From assembly GCA_036924285.1 (NCBI GenBank), contig JAYKYS010000001.1, positions 7,527,501-7,591,500 on the forward strand: 64,000 bases of DNA, read 5' to 3'. The notes under the pieces were generated by a model that was given only the letters and a program-made list of their open reading frames with translations, ran no database searches and was not told where the DNA came from. The stretch is from Asterella californica (Eukaryota > Streptophyta > Marchantiopsida > Marchantiales > Aytoniaceae). Both the position numbers and the translations under genes were made by a program. Positions 10,067 to 20,369 of this stretch are shown here, in pieces; within the stretch, counting starts at the first letter, position 1; the number at the start of each line of letters is the position of its first letter.

Positions 10067-13000
10067 TCACCGATCCTCGTGGTCCTCCGAATCGTCCTCG
10101 CTCTCTTCGACCGTCTCAGAAAAGTCTTCATTTGCTCCTGTCTGCTCTGAACCTAAGAACTCAGCTAGCTCCACAGTCTCCCCTCTCTTCTTGAATAACT
10201 TCACTCGTTTCCCTGCAACTGGAAGCCTTAAAGGCGTGCCATCTAGCTCTTGCAAGGAATAGGTAGCATTCTGATGTACATCAGAGACAAGGTACGGGCC
10301 AAACCACCTTCTCGAAAACTTTCGAATTGTAGAGTGTTGGTTCTCCAATGTACTGTCGTATACCAACACCCAGTCTCCAACTTGTATCGGTTTTGGTCGA
10401 AGTCTATGAGTCTTATCAAACCTCTCCTTGTTCCCAAGTCGAGCCGCCTTCAGCCGTCGCTGCGCTTCAGCGAGATCCTCCTCTCTGCATTCTAGCTGTC
10501 TGATTCGTAGTGAGAGAAGCTGCACACGGTCCACATTGTCCTCCCATGGCAAGGTAGCCCAGGTAGGACAGTCTTCTTCTGCTGGCATCATCGGTTTTTG
10601 TCCTAGCATTAACTCAACAGGCATGTACCCTGTAGTAGAACAATGAGTTGTTCTATCCGCCCATAAAGCAAAAGGGAGTAACCTAGGCCACTCTCTATGC
10701 TTACCATCACACGCCTTCACCAAAGCCTGAACTATCGATGGATGTCCTCGCTCGCTCTTGCCAATCCCTTCTGGATTCATCGCAGTAGTAAGCTTGAGCT
10801 TCACACCATATCGAGCAAAAAACTCTTTTGCTTCCGTACCACGTAGTTCTCCCCTATCTGCCCGTAGCCTTCCTACAGACCCATATCTACAAATAATATC
10901 CTCAAGAACAAACTTACATATCCCTTCTGTGGTCTTCGTCCTTAAAGCTCGTCCTTCTACAAAGTTGGACAGGTCCTCACGAGCCAAAACCAAATATCGC
11001 ATGCCCCATAACCCCAGAGGCATTATCACCAAGTCGAGAACCCACTGGAAGTGAATACAAGGCGGATAAGTTGGCACGAGACCGTCTCTATACCGCATCT
11101 TCGAATAGAACTGGCAGTGTAAGCAGGAACTGACGTAGTTCATCACATCCTGGTACAGACCTTTCCACCAATACCTTTCCTTCAACTTGACGTAGGTAGC
11201 CCAAATCCCTCGATGTCCAGCCCACAAAGTATCATGGAACTCCTTCATCAGTTGCTTCTTAGTCTGCAGATCGTCCACTACTCGTATGAACATCCCATCT
11301 CTCCTCTGTGGCCGTCTCCAAAGATACCCATCATGCAAAAGATAGTTGTAAGCTTGTTTCCTTATCTCTCTGAACTCTACTTTGCTCCATCTCTCTTGCC
11401 TCTCCAACAAGCTCAGATAATACCCTATGTCACGAAGTCTACCTGTGTAAAGCTCCTCTCTAAACATCAACGGCTCCAAGTTCGTAGCCCGTCTATTAAC
11501 CTGACACTGAGCATCCCTTCTCTCCTCTTCCTCAGCTTCTGAAATCATGACATCCTCGTCTACAAATCGAGCTCTTGACAACATATCTGCGACCATATTC
11601 TCCTTTCCTTTTATATGCTTCAGCTCTGGGTTCAAGCTTCTAATATAGGCAATCCAACGTAACATCGCTATGTCTGGCGTGCTACAGTTGGATATCATGC
11701 CTAGTAGAGGTAGACAATCCGTTTCTAGAACTACATGAGCACCAATCAAAAACTCACGGTCTGTCTTCATCGCTGTCACCGCTCCCCACAACTCACGCTT
11801 CACCTGAGGATAATCTCGTTGCCTGTCTGTCAAGATCTTAGCTCCAAACCTAGAGGTAAGCCTCAATCCATCCGCATCATCTTGACCTATCGCCCAGCCA
11901 ACTGTCTTTGGGCTAGTATCTACTGTGACAATGACAGGTCTCCCACATCCGTAGTCTACTTTTCTCAGAACAGGTGGAGACTGTAGAGCCTCCTTCAGCC
12001 TATTCATAGCTTCTCTATGGACTGAGGTCCATACAAACCTCTTACCCTTCCTCAATAATGCATACAAAGGCTCAGCAACATAGGCATAATGAGGAATGGA
12101 TAAACGATAAAATACACAAGCACCTAGAAAGCGTCGAACCTCCGTGATGTTCTTACAGTCTGCCATCCTAGCTATAGCTTCAACCTTCTCGGGGTTTGGT
12201 CGCCTTCCAAAAGCACCACACAGATGTCCAACCACTAAAATCTCAGACACACCAAACTTGGACTTAGCTCCTGACAGGGTGAGATGCACCTCCTCCAGTC
12301 GAGTCAAGATACGTTCTACATCCCTGATATGATCTGCAACAAACCTCCTACATCCATTCGCAAGTACTACTCCATCCTTATCTTCAACCGCGCAACCTTT
12401 TATAGGAATATCATCTAGAAACGGAATGGTAACATCAGGCACAAACTCCCTTAGTACCTTATGCATCGCATTCTGCATATGAGCCACCGAGTTCGTTGCT
12501 CCTTGTGGAAGAGTACACATCCGCATCAATCCCAGGGGCGTACGCATAGTAGTTAAGTCTCTACTCTCCACAGCCAGCTGGAACTGATCATAACCAGAAT
12601 ATAGATCTCCTATCGAATAAATAGCTCTCCCTGCAAATGCCTCTGCTACCTCTTCAATCACAGGACCCGTCCCAACGTTACGTATGGTTACGTTATTCGC
12701 AGGCTGTAAGTCTTGAATAAAACGCAAAGCTCCTGACTTCTTGGGTACAGTGAACCACCTGCTAGAATATGGCCCCATAGACGGCTCAAGTATCCCCATC
12801 TGTACCTTCTCTTTCAACAACTCGATGAGCTTAGGCAACAAAGCACGAGGAACTGGGATCGGTTTCAAGTCCCAAGGCACATGAGGGATTGTGAATATAA
12901 CCATAGGCGCTATAACCTTTGGGTCCACACAACCTATCTCCTCTGCTGAAAAAGAGAATGCTTTACCATGCTTCACTATCATCTGCTCAAACACGGTTTT

Positions 13001-13690
13001 CTCGTCCTCAGTCAAGAAATCACCCCCTCCTATCTGGAGCTCCTTCAATGTCTCCTCAGTAAACTGGTGCCCTACTCGTCTATGATCACGCAATATAGGC
13101 TCAGTTCCCACTAGCTGTACTTGCTGCTGGGAGTTAGCAGGTAGTTGAGCTGCTACCGGTCTTATCTTTCTCAGTACAGATTTGTACTTCGCATGGACGT
13201 CTGCTTCCTGGGGAAGTGCACACCAACAACTTGCTTCTCTCCCCTCATTATTCTGCATCGGATGAGGAAAGAACTGCACGTATGTAGCAATCTCCTCATA
13301 TATGCGTCGAGAGTGGATAGGGATCACCGCCACACTATTCTTCCCTTCCATCAATCCACTCACATTATCTAACCAACCGACAACTGACTGTACAGACATA
13401 AACTCTTCAAACAACCCAGAAACCACTTCGTCTTCAGGTAGAACTCCTACACGCCACAACTCTGATACATGTTTCACCACCCATCTTTTTGTATTTTTCT
13501 CCATATCTTCAACTCTTGTAAATCGACTCCACCCATCTGCCTCAAACATCAGCAATCCAGACTGCCAACTCTGTACACCACACTTGTCTCCAGACCTTTG
13601 TACATGTTTCGCTTCCAATCCTAACGGGACCTCAACAGTAGGTTCTACACCCCTGTCTTCCCGCTCTACAGGAGTGGACTGTGAAAACCC
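10067..13690 (-). CDS. Gypsy-2 Pol: reverse transcriptase, RNase H, integrase
   Basis: Same architecture as Gypsy-1 pol and clearly homologous, but diverged along its length. Seen in order: an N-terminal linker, reverse transcriptase with KSGALRFIQD, GYDQFQLAVESRD and FLDDIPIKG, RNase H with VDTSPKTVGWAIGQ, integrase zinc finger (FHDTLWAGH ... CLHCQ), a DDE core (VLDLVIMP, RADRGEL, GIGKSERGH), a GPY module (RRWFGPYLV) and an acidic C-terminus. The frame is open for over 1200 codons. It begins at the GGGTTTT heptamer at 13690-13684, with TAA just upstream in this frame, so translation is expected by -1 frameshift from protease. Confidence 0.9.
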   Translation of the reverse strand, partial: GFSQSTPVEREDRGVEPTVEVPLGLEAKHVQRSGDKCGVQSWQSGLLMFEADGWSRFTRVEDMEKNTKRWVVKHVSELWRVGVLPEDEVVSGLFEEFMSVQSVVGWLDNVSGLMEGKNSVAVIPIHSRRIYEEIATYVQFFPHPMQNNEGREASCWCALPQEADVHAKYKSVLRKIRPVAAQLPANSQQQVQLVGTEPILRDHRRVGHQFTEETLKELQIGGGDFLTEDEKTVFEQMIVKHGKAFSFSAEEIGCVDPKVIAPMVIFTIPHVPWDLKPIPVPRALLPKLIELLKEKVQMGILEPSMGPYSSRWFTVPKKSGALRFIQDLQPANNVTIRNVGTGPVIEEVAEAFAGRAIYSIGDLYSGYDQFQLAVESRDLTTMRTPLGLMRMCTLPQGATNSVAHMQNAMHKVLREFVPDVTIPFLDDIPIKGCAVEDKDGVVLANGCRRFVADHIRDVERILTRLEEVHLTLSGAKSKFGVSEILVVGHLCGAFGRRPNPEKVEAIARMADCKNITEVRRFLGACVFYRLSIPHYAYVAEPLYALLRKGKRFVWTSVHREAMNRLKEALQSPPVLRKVDYGCGRPVIVTVDTSPKTVGWAIGQDDADGLRLTSRFGAKILTDRQRDYPQVKRELWGAVTAMKTDREFLIGAHVVLETDCLPLLGMISNCSTPDIAMLRWIAYIRSLNPELKHIKGKENMVADMLSRARFVDEDVMISEAEEEERRDAQCQVNRRATNLEPLMFREELYTGRLRDIGYYLSLLERQERWSKVEFREIRKQAYNYLLHDGYLWRRPQRRDGMFIRVVDDLQTKKQLMKEFHDTLWAGHRGIWATYVKLKERYWWKGLYQDVMNYVSSCLHCQFYSKMRYRDGLVPTYPPCIHFQWVLDLVIMPLGLWGMRYLVLAREDLSNFVEGRALRTKTTEGICKFVLEDIICRYGSVGRLRADRGELRGTEAKEFFARYGVKLKLTTAMNPEGIGKSERGHPSIVQALVKACDGKHREWPRLLPFALWADRTTHCSTTGYMPVELMLGQKPMMPAEEDCPTWATLPWEDNVDRVQLLSLRIRQLECREEDLAEAQRRLKAARLGNKERFDKTHRLRPKPIQVGDWVLVYDSTLENQHSTIRKFSRRWFGPYLVSDVHQNATYSLQELDGTPLRLPVAGKRVKLFKKRGETVELAEFLGSEQTGANEDFSETVEESEDDSEDHEDR
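13648..13690 (-). promoter_or_regulatory. Programmed -1 frameshift site of Gypsy-2
   Basis: Minus-strand heptamer GGGTTTT at 13690-13684, protease frame G GGT TTT. A TAA in the pol frame abuts it. After a 7-nt spacer a 9-bp stem forms (13676-13668 with 13656-13648, one G-T pair) around an 11-nt loop. The stem sequence differs from Gypsy-1, but position and form are conserved. Confidence 0.75.
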
Positions 13691-16265
13691 TTACATCTCT
13701 TCGTCTGAGAATCTCTAAGGGTTTGTCGGTTCCGTTCATGTCTTGAACGAACCGTTAAAAACTGTACTGAGTACTTGTCATCAGGACTCCGAACTCTGGC
13801 ATAATGAGACCCATCGTTCATCACCTTTGTCTCCATTCGAACAGCGGTGATGTATGGTTGGCCCAGTATGACAGGATAGGAGGCAGACGACTGTACAAAG
13901 AAATGCTGATCAACCTCTACATCTCCAATCTTCACACGCATATTAGGACAAGCTCCGTATAACTCACCCTTCTGATTATTTGCTGCACGGAGTACCCAAC
14001 CATGATTCCTTTCGATTGGCCACTGCCCCTTCTCATACACCTCCTTGGAAATGATGTTGATCTCCGACCCGTGATCCACAAGTGCAGGTACTGGCTCAGA
14101 AAGTCCCCCAAGTCGAACCTGCGTCTCTGTTGTCGCTCTTGCCCAGTGCTTCTCCTTGAAATCGCTGTCTGCGCCTAACCTTTCCTCTTCAAACTCTTCA
14201 TCTTCATTCTCAATAACAGCAGGACCAGCAACCCATGCCTCATACTTATCATCTCTGAACTGATCAACACCATACTGACTCCAACATCTACTGCTCCAAC
14301 CATCTGACTACTTACTTGTTCAGTCAATATCTGTCTCTTTCTCTTCATGATGTCTATTATCAACTCATGAAACTCTCTCTTTGCGATACCAAGCACTTCA
14401 CGAAGAGTAAACTCAACTCTAGCATCCAAAATGCGTTGCTCCAGAACAGCACGCAAGTCTGTTGTTGTTTCGATGTCAGCCGCTAACTTGTAAGCTGGAG
14501 CTTTCCCTTTTTCCTGTGCTGTAAACCTTTTCCCCCGCACTCTATCCGTAGCAGTAGGCTCTTGTGGTAAATCATGTACACCTTCCATAGGATCTACTGT
14601 AGGTGGTGGTGCTGTAGAGGTAGAGGGCATATCCTCTGCAGCAGGAGACCTTCCAGCTGGTACAGTTGGTGATGGTTCTGCTGCTCTCCTCCTCGTAACC
14701 CTCCTACGGTCACTGTCCTCTGGTATCCCTGCATCTAAATCAGAAGCATCCCGTCTTCTCTTGTCTTCGATCATGGCATCTTGTTCACCACTCGTTTCTA
14801 AAAATGCTCGAATAGAAGTTGCATCCACTGGGTCTCTCCATCCAGTAGCTCTCCTAATGCTTTCAGCACCTCTCTTCATCATTTCAACCGGAACCTCAAC
14901 AGCCTGCTCAACCATAGTTGGATTGGAGCGTACCTCAACTCTCCCAGTATATACATCAGCCTCTGCAGAACCCGCAGTCATCGCTGTAGTATTCGCACCA
15001 GTAAGTGCTGAAAGAGAACTCCTCATTCCTCCTCTCCCAAAATACGTGTTCAGAGGCTGCCCCGTGGCGGTTAAATACAACCTGTTATTCTGATAGTTGA
15101 CTACGCCCTCTCGCAAGGCAACCGCCAGGTCTTGACAGTCTCCTCTGAGATGATCTGGGCTGTCGCACCAAATACATCTCCTTGTAAAGGTTCCTCCTAC
15201 AGGTCGAGCACCTGGCGCAACTGGTCGTTGATCTCTCCTCAAATCTGCCATCTCAACCCTCAAATCTCTCAGCTGCTGAGTGAGCTCTTCTATCAAGTTA
15301 TTCTGATTTCGGTTCTCAGCAGGTCGCTGTTGCTGTCTAGGTCCTCTCTGTGCTGGGATAGGTACTGCAGGCGCTTGAGCAATCACTTGGGGAACCACTA
15401 TGGGTGCTTGAGGAATCACAATAGGTGCCTGAGGTATAGTAGGAGGAGCTACATGAACTTGAGGAGCTACTCTCTGCTGCTCTGGTAAGGTTTCTAGCTG
15501 TAACACCATCCTACCACGACGTTGCCTAGCAAGGGTAGATACTGCTTCTTCCACTCTCCTCCAATCAGATGTAACTCCCCCTTCAGTCCCTCGATCAGCC
15601 AACATGAAACAAAGCCTATCTGCTGTGAACTCATCCAGAGCCCCCAAGAACAACTCCGTCTTCCTAGCATCCAGCGTCAACTTCTCTAGACCAGAAAGCT
15701 GAGAGTACCTCTTCTCAAACTCCCGAATTATCTCATTCAATCCCATGGAACGTCCAGGCTGACGTTCTATCCAGTCCATGAGAGTTCTTCTGGTGACTCT
15801 TTCAGAGTCCTCTTCTAGAAACTCTTCTCTCAATGCACGCTCAAACAAAGTCCACCCACCTAGATGTCTTCTCTGTAAATTTCTCACCTTCTCTCTCAGT
15901 TCAGGGACAACAGTCAACTCAAAGCTTAGAATTACCTCAACTTCAGGTGCCCTGACCAACTCCATCTCACCCACATACTCCCGTAGGTACCTAGTAACAT
16001 CTCTTCCATCAAATCGTCCACACCGACCAACAATTGCTTGTAATGCTCTTGTGGACTTCTGCTCAGCTCCCCCAATTGCAGGCTGCTGCTGAATCAAGGC
16101 AGCCAACGCCTGAAGAATCTGAGACGTGTCTACAGCAGGCTATGTTGTTGCTGTTGGAACCGCTGTAGGTCCTCCTTGAGAGCCAATTCCATCTTGACCA
16201 GGAGTCCCTTGAACAGGAGCACCTTGAGCAGCAGCTACACCTTGTACGGCAGCACTGTGATCCAT
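13666..16265 (-). pseudogene. Gypsy-2 Gag-protease, broken
   Basis: Gag starts at ATG 16265 (MDHSAAVQG...), hits TAG at 16142-16140, then is open to 14175. It has a CCHC knuckle (CIWCDSPDHLRGDC, about 15180-15140) and a proline/glutamine-rich linker. Between about 14330 and 14280 the coding sense passes to the -1 frame: the true continuation, ending in KEKHWARATTE, is in the protease frame, while the gag frame runs out at 14175. Protease has VDHGSEIN near 14079-14056 and ILGQPYITAVRME, and ends at a TAG at 13668-13666. Gypsy-1 has gag and protease in one frame, so the gag-protease shift here looks like decay. Confidence 0.8.
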
Positions 16266-16305
16266 CTTCTCAATTCAGTCAATTCTCCAAATCAATCACC
16301 TCAAT

Positions 16306-16325
16306 AGCTCTCAGTGGAAGCACCA
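16306..16325 (-). other. Gypsy-2 primer-binding site candidate
   Basis: Minus-strand TGGTGCTTCCACTGAGAGCT starts 2 nt inside the 5' LTR end at 16328. The primer tRNA was not identified. Confidence 0.55.
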
Positions 16326-17056
16326 GATGTCGAGTTGAGAGTCTTTCTTGGGGAGGGCGGACCTCCTGACTGTGACCGATCAGATAAAAATGACCAGAAA
16401 GGAAAATAGGTTGCTGCTGACGATGAGATCTCAAAACACTGCTCCTTGTGCTCACCAATTACAAAACAAACACTCAAATACACACTCAAAATCACAGATA
16501 GATCTCTCAGGAGTCAAAATAACTTTATTATAGTGTCGTCTGCACCACCAATTTCTCCAACTGTGCAAAAAATCTCTCTCTTCCTCTCCTGCGCACCTCT
16601 CTTCACCCATCAAGCCAAAAGTCTACCCAGTACGCCTCAATCCGAACCTAATATCAGAAATTTGATCATGCGTCGATCAAAAGTCCTCCGTAGATTTTCA
16701 AACGATCTCTCTCAATAAAACTGCCTCCTGAGAGTAATTTCTCCTCCGTACAGTTTATTGGACGACGTCCAAGCTTAAAACTCTTGCCCCTCTTCCTACG
16801 ATGGTCTCCCAATTCAATCTGTCTCCAATTTGATCTTTCCCCAGCTTCTTAGCTTCTCCTGCGTGTTCCCTTTTGCTCTCTCAGAAAAAAACTTTTGCAA
16901 AACTGTCCCCCGATCCCAAGTCGCCGCAGGTATTTTACCTAAAAGTTAAGGCCCCAGCTTAAGCTGCCCCCCTGCTATCCTTATAAGCGCAGTCACTTAT
17001 CAGAAGCAGGGCCTTAGCTAAGCTGCCCCCCTCTTAAACTCTAATTCTCCTCCTTT

Positions 17057-17583
17057 CGCCTCCGCTGTAATCTTCCGCTTCAAGCTTCTGTTGTAATCTT
17101 CCGCTTCAAGCTTCCGCGATAATCTTCCGCTTCCGCTGTAGTTTTCCGCTTCCACTGTAATATTCCGCTTCAAGCTTCCGCGGTAATCTTCCGCTTCCGC
17201 TGTAGTTTTCCGCTTCCACTGTAGTTTTCCGCTTCCGCTGTAATCTTCCGCTTCAAACTTCCGCGGTAATCTTCCGCTTCCGCTGTAGTTTTCCGCTTCC
17301 CTTGTAATCTTCCGCTTCAAGCTTCCGCGGTAATCTTCCGCTTCCGCTGTAGTTTTCCGCTTCCACTGTAGTTTTCCGCTTCCGCTGTAATCTTCCGCTT
17401 CAAGCTTCCGCGGTAATCTTCCGCTTCCGCTGTAGTTTTCCGCTTCCACTGTAATATTCCGCTTCAAGCTTCCGCGGTAATCTTCCGCTTCCGCTGTAGT
17501 TTTCCGCTTCCACTGTAATCTTCCGCTTCAAGCTTCCGCGGTAATCTTCCGCTTCCGCTGTAATCTTCCGCTTCAGTTTTCCG
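17057..17583 (-). repeat. LTR minisatellite, full copy
   Basis: Tandem 18-19 bp units (TTCCGCTTC + CGCTGTAATC, CACTGTAGT or AAGCTTCCGCGGTAATC variants). It is one unit longer than the left LTR copy. Open on the minus strand because units are mostly multiples of three. Confidence 0.85.
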
Positions 17584-17981
17584 TTGTAACCTTCCGCTTC
17601 CACTGTAATCTTTCGCTTTAATTTTAAGGCCCCATCTAAAGCTGTTCCTCTGCTGTCCTTATGCGTACATAATAATCAGCAAAAGTTTCCCATGCCCTCG
17701 ATGCCATCTTGATGCCACCCTGAATATACTACAAGCCATCCAATGTAGGCCGAAGCCCCAACACTTATGAGGCCGCCCCACAGGGCTTACAGCCCCCCCA
17801 TATGCGCACCAGGTATCTCCTATAGTATATTCAGGATGGCATGCGGAGGCTTAGGTCAGGAAGCCCACGATTAAGGGAGATACCGGTCTCCCGCCCCTAG
17901 ATATGCAGGACGTGGCTGCATATCCAACATAGACTCCCTTCCAGGAGGCCAACATGCCGGAATAGGAACCAGAGGCCAGGG

Positions 17982-18033
17982 GGGATTGATCCTGAGACCA
18001 CTTCCCTCCTAGGCAGGCGCCCTATCACTGGGA
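17982..18033 (-). repeat. tRNA-like (SINE-type) block inside the LTR, copy 2
   Basis: Same A-box-like and B-box-like arrangement as at 9464-9515: A-box at 18033-18021, B-box at 17992-17982 on the minus strand. Confidence 0.4.
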
Positions 18034-18539
18034 TGGCCTTTGGTTCCGTTCAAGAAGGTAAAAACCTTTGTACATATGTTTACCTGAAGAAATTTTTCTG
18101 TAAGATCTTTACTAGTCTTTCCTACACTAACTTCTCTATACAACTCCGTTTTTAATGAACAAGGAGTCAAAACTATAGTATTTGTGAACACCTACACGCT
18201 CACGCTATCCGATTCTGAGTTCGAGTCACGAACCAGAATCGACAGATTTCCCTCTTTCACATATTTCACAGCCTAAAACTCGTACTAACTATTGCTTAAA
18301 ACACTTTCTGTCAAAACTAGAAGCATGAGGTCGCTCTCCTCGTCGAGCTTTGCATTCTGGTGTCTCTCGACTCTTTTAGGGGTGATATTCTAATCCAAGC
18401 TTGGGGGCAGCTTGTCAAGCATAGCCCCAGCTTAGCTCCTGCCTAGCTTGTTAAGCTGCAGGGCAGCTTCCTTTACACAATATAGAAAAAAGTCTCTCTG
18501 CAATACTTTTCACTGTATAGACCTATGTACAATACGACA

Positions 18540-20369
18540 ACGTGCACCACACAACACAACTGGACGTTCAATCTTATCCTGAGTACAAGAAGTATCTACT
18601 CAGGATGAACATAAGCTATAGCTCACAAGAGTACCTTCATGAAGTCATACTTCCAATCCTCAAGTCGTTTGCTCAAAGTCAACCAAGTAGGTAAATCACC
18701 ATTCTCCTTCGAAATCCGTCACGTTGTAATCAGAACTTTGACAACCTCGTGCTCCCAACTTGAACTTCCAGTTAGGCTCAAACTTCACAGGAAATTCCCT
18801 CTGACTACTCTCTGAAATTTCAGCTTCAGACCCCCAACCAATTGTCCGAAATGGACCAAATGTTTCGTCTGTTAACTTATGAGCTTTACAGACCCCGATG
18901 GTTAAAATCCACGACTCCATCACCTTCTCTTATCCAAATGAGCTGAAATTTCACATGCAGCAAGCTTATAGGGCACAATCCAATCCTAGAAATTTTCACT
19001 CAGAGATTCAATCTCATGCTCGTGGAACAACTCAATCTTGAATCCAAGCAAAATGGTTTTATTTCTATTTCTCAACTATCATATCCAACTTCATTCGATC
19101 ATTTCGAGACCAAATCCAGTCCAAACGAAGACTATTTCATATCAGTGCAACCAGCAAGGCGTCAACTATCCTGTCCCATTGACATCACTGAAAGAGCATC
19201 TCTCAAACTCTCGAGGCACTCAAAAATATGACTTGGAGTATCAATTCGACCCCTTTGATTTTGAACGATCATAACACCACGCTAAGAGCTCCAAATCGAT
19301 CGATCTTCCACTCCAAATTGTAGCCTAGATCAAGAGCTTTCCAGGGAGACCTCATACTTCGCAAATGATCCTGGGAAGGCCTCTGAAACCCCAAAACCGT
19401 CCTTAGAACTTGGATGAATTTGATTGATCGAAAGTAGATCAATGAGAAAGGAGGTTGGAAATCACTTGTTCTCCTACTTGGCACTATAGATCGAGTTGTA
19501 ACCCTAAAAACACCCTCACACCCTCACACCTTCAAAGCTTGAACCAAGATACTTTGAACCCCAACCTTAACATAGGATAATCACTCTCTCCAAGCAATAA
19601 AGATAACAATACGAGAGTCAATACAAAGTCAAGATGATGACGTTGAATCTATCTATGATGAAAAGTACGACAAGAGGAAATGAGGAAGCCATCACTTTGT
19701 TACAATACTCCTTACCAAAGTTCTTCACCATCCACGTGCGATGACTGATCTTCCGTCAGTAGTGACATTATATATCAACCCACACGTTGAAAAAATTGTT
19801 GGTTGGAAAGTTCAAGTCCATTCACTCGTCAAGGTAAGATGTACATAGTCAAGTCTCAATTCTCCTCGTAGGTGACATTCGGTAAGATCATGGGAGTAGG
19901 CAAGTCCATCGTCTTTTCTCATGAACTCATCACCGAAGTAGGCAAGGAATCACCATTGAAAGTGATCATGATGGATGTAGTGAAGCTTGATATGGAACGA
20001 ATTCAGAAATGAAAGATCTAGAACTCAGATCAATCCTCTCTCCATGGGTACAACTCTCGCAGCTCCTCACCCTCTATGTAAGACACTAAGAAATACTCAC
20101 GAAACATCACGTAAAGAAGAATGCCCCTATGAACCCTTGACCCTATATCTTATACCTAATTTTGACAACAAGAGTCACTCACGCAAGTGTCCACAGATCA
20201 CTGAGGTGGCACATCTCATTATAATGCGATATGACATCCTAGATAACCGTGGACGTATCACCTAATATGTTCTCGGTCAAGTTACATAGGAAGGTTCATA
20301 AAACATAAGAAAAACACACAATACGTGTTCTACATTCAATTCACATGTAAGTCGTGTCACAACACGACA
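18540..20369 (-). repeat. Old LTR remnant, third gypsy-like family, copy 1
   Basis: The minus strand begins TGTCGTGTTGTGACACG at 20369, an LTR-like start. From about 19150 to 20369 it aligns, with heavy divergence, to 27920-29135; shared blocks include CTCCAAATCGATCGATCTTCC at 19290 against the block at 28045, and GTAGTGAAGCTTGATATGGAAC at 19977 against 28744. The low-coordinate boundary is unclear. Open frames here are short and not convincing. Confidence 0.55.

Larger units (their letters stand above)
1..18539 (-). mobile_element. Gypsy-2: LTR retrotransposon (Ty3/gypsy), interrupted
   Basis: Full-length Ty3/gypsy element read on the minus strand. The 5' LTR is 16328-18539, the primer-binding site 16306-16325, gag-protease 16265-13666, pol 13690-10067, the polypurine tract 10022-10033, and the 3' LTR runs from 10021 leftwards past the window edge. 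The 3' LTR is split by Gypsy-1 (558-9080 plus a 4-bp duplication). Roughly 680 bp of the 3' LTR lie outside the window, judged from the intact 5' copy where window base 1 matches about 17007. The two LTRs differ by a few substitutions, an 18-bp-scale deletion near 9250 and one missing minisatellite unit. Gag carries a nonsense codon and a frame break, so this copy looks dead although pol is fully open. Confidence 0.9.
16328..18539 (-). repeat. Gypsy-2 5' LTR (2212 bp)
   Basis: On the minus strand it begins TGTCGTATTG at 18539 and ends AACTCGACA at 16328. This is long for a gypsy LTR because it contains a minisatellite (about 17057-17583), a 17-bp inverted repeat with one mismatch (17714-17730 against 17824-17840) and a tRNA-like block (17982-18033). 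The bases just outside are ACGT (18540-18543), the same four bases duplicated around the solo LTR at 36076; the partner copy lies beyond the left window edge. Confidence 0.9.

Noticed and set aside
14280..14340. A second programmed frameshift between gag and protease in Gypsy-2
   Set aside because: No X XXY YYZ heptamer at the junction, and Gypsy-1 has gag and protease in one frame; decay is simpler.
18009..18191. Open frame repeated at 9491-9673
   Set aside because: LTR sequence of Gypsy-2 in both places; no ATG support or similarity.
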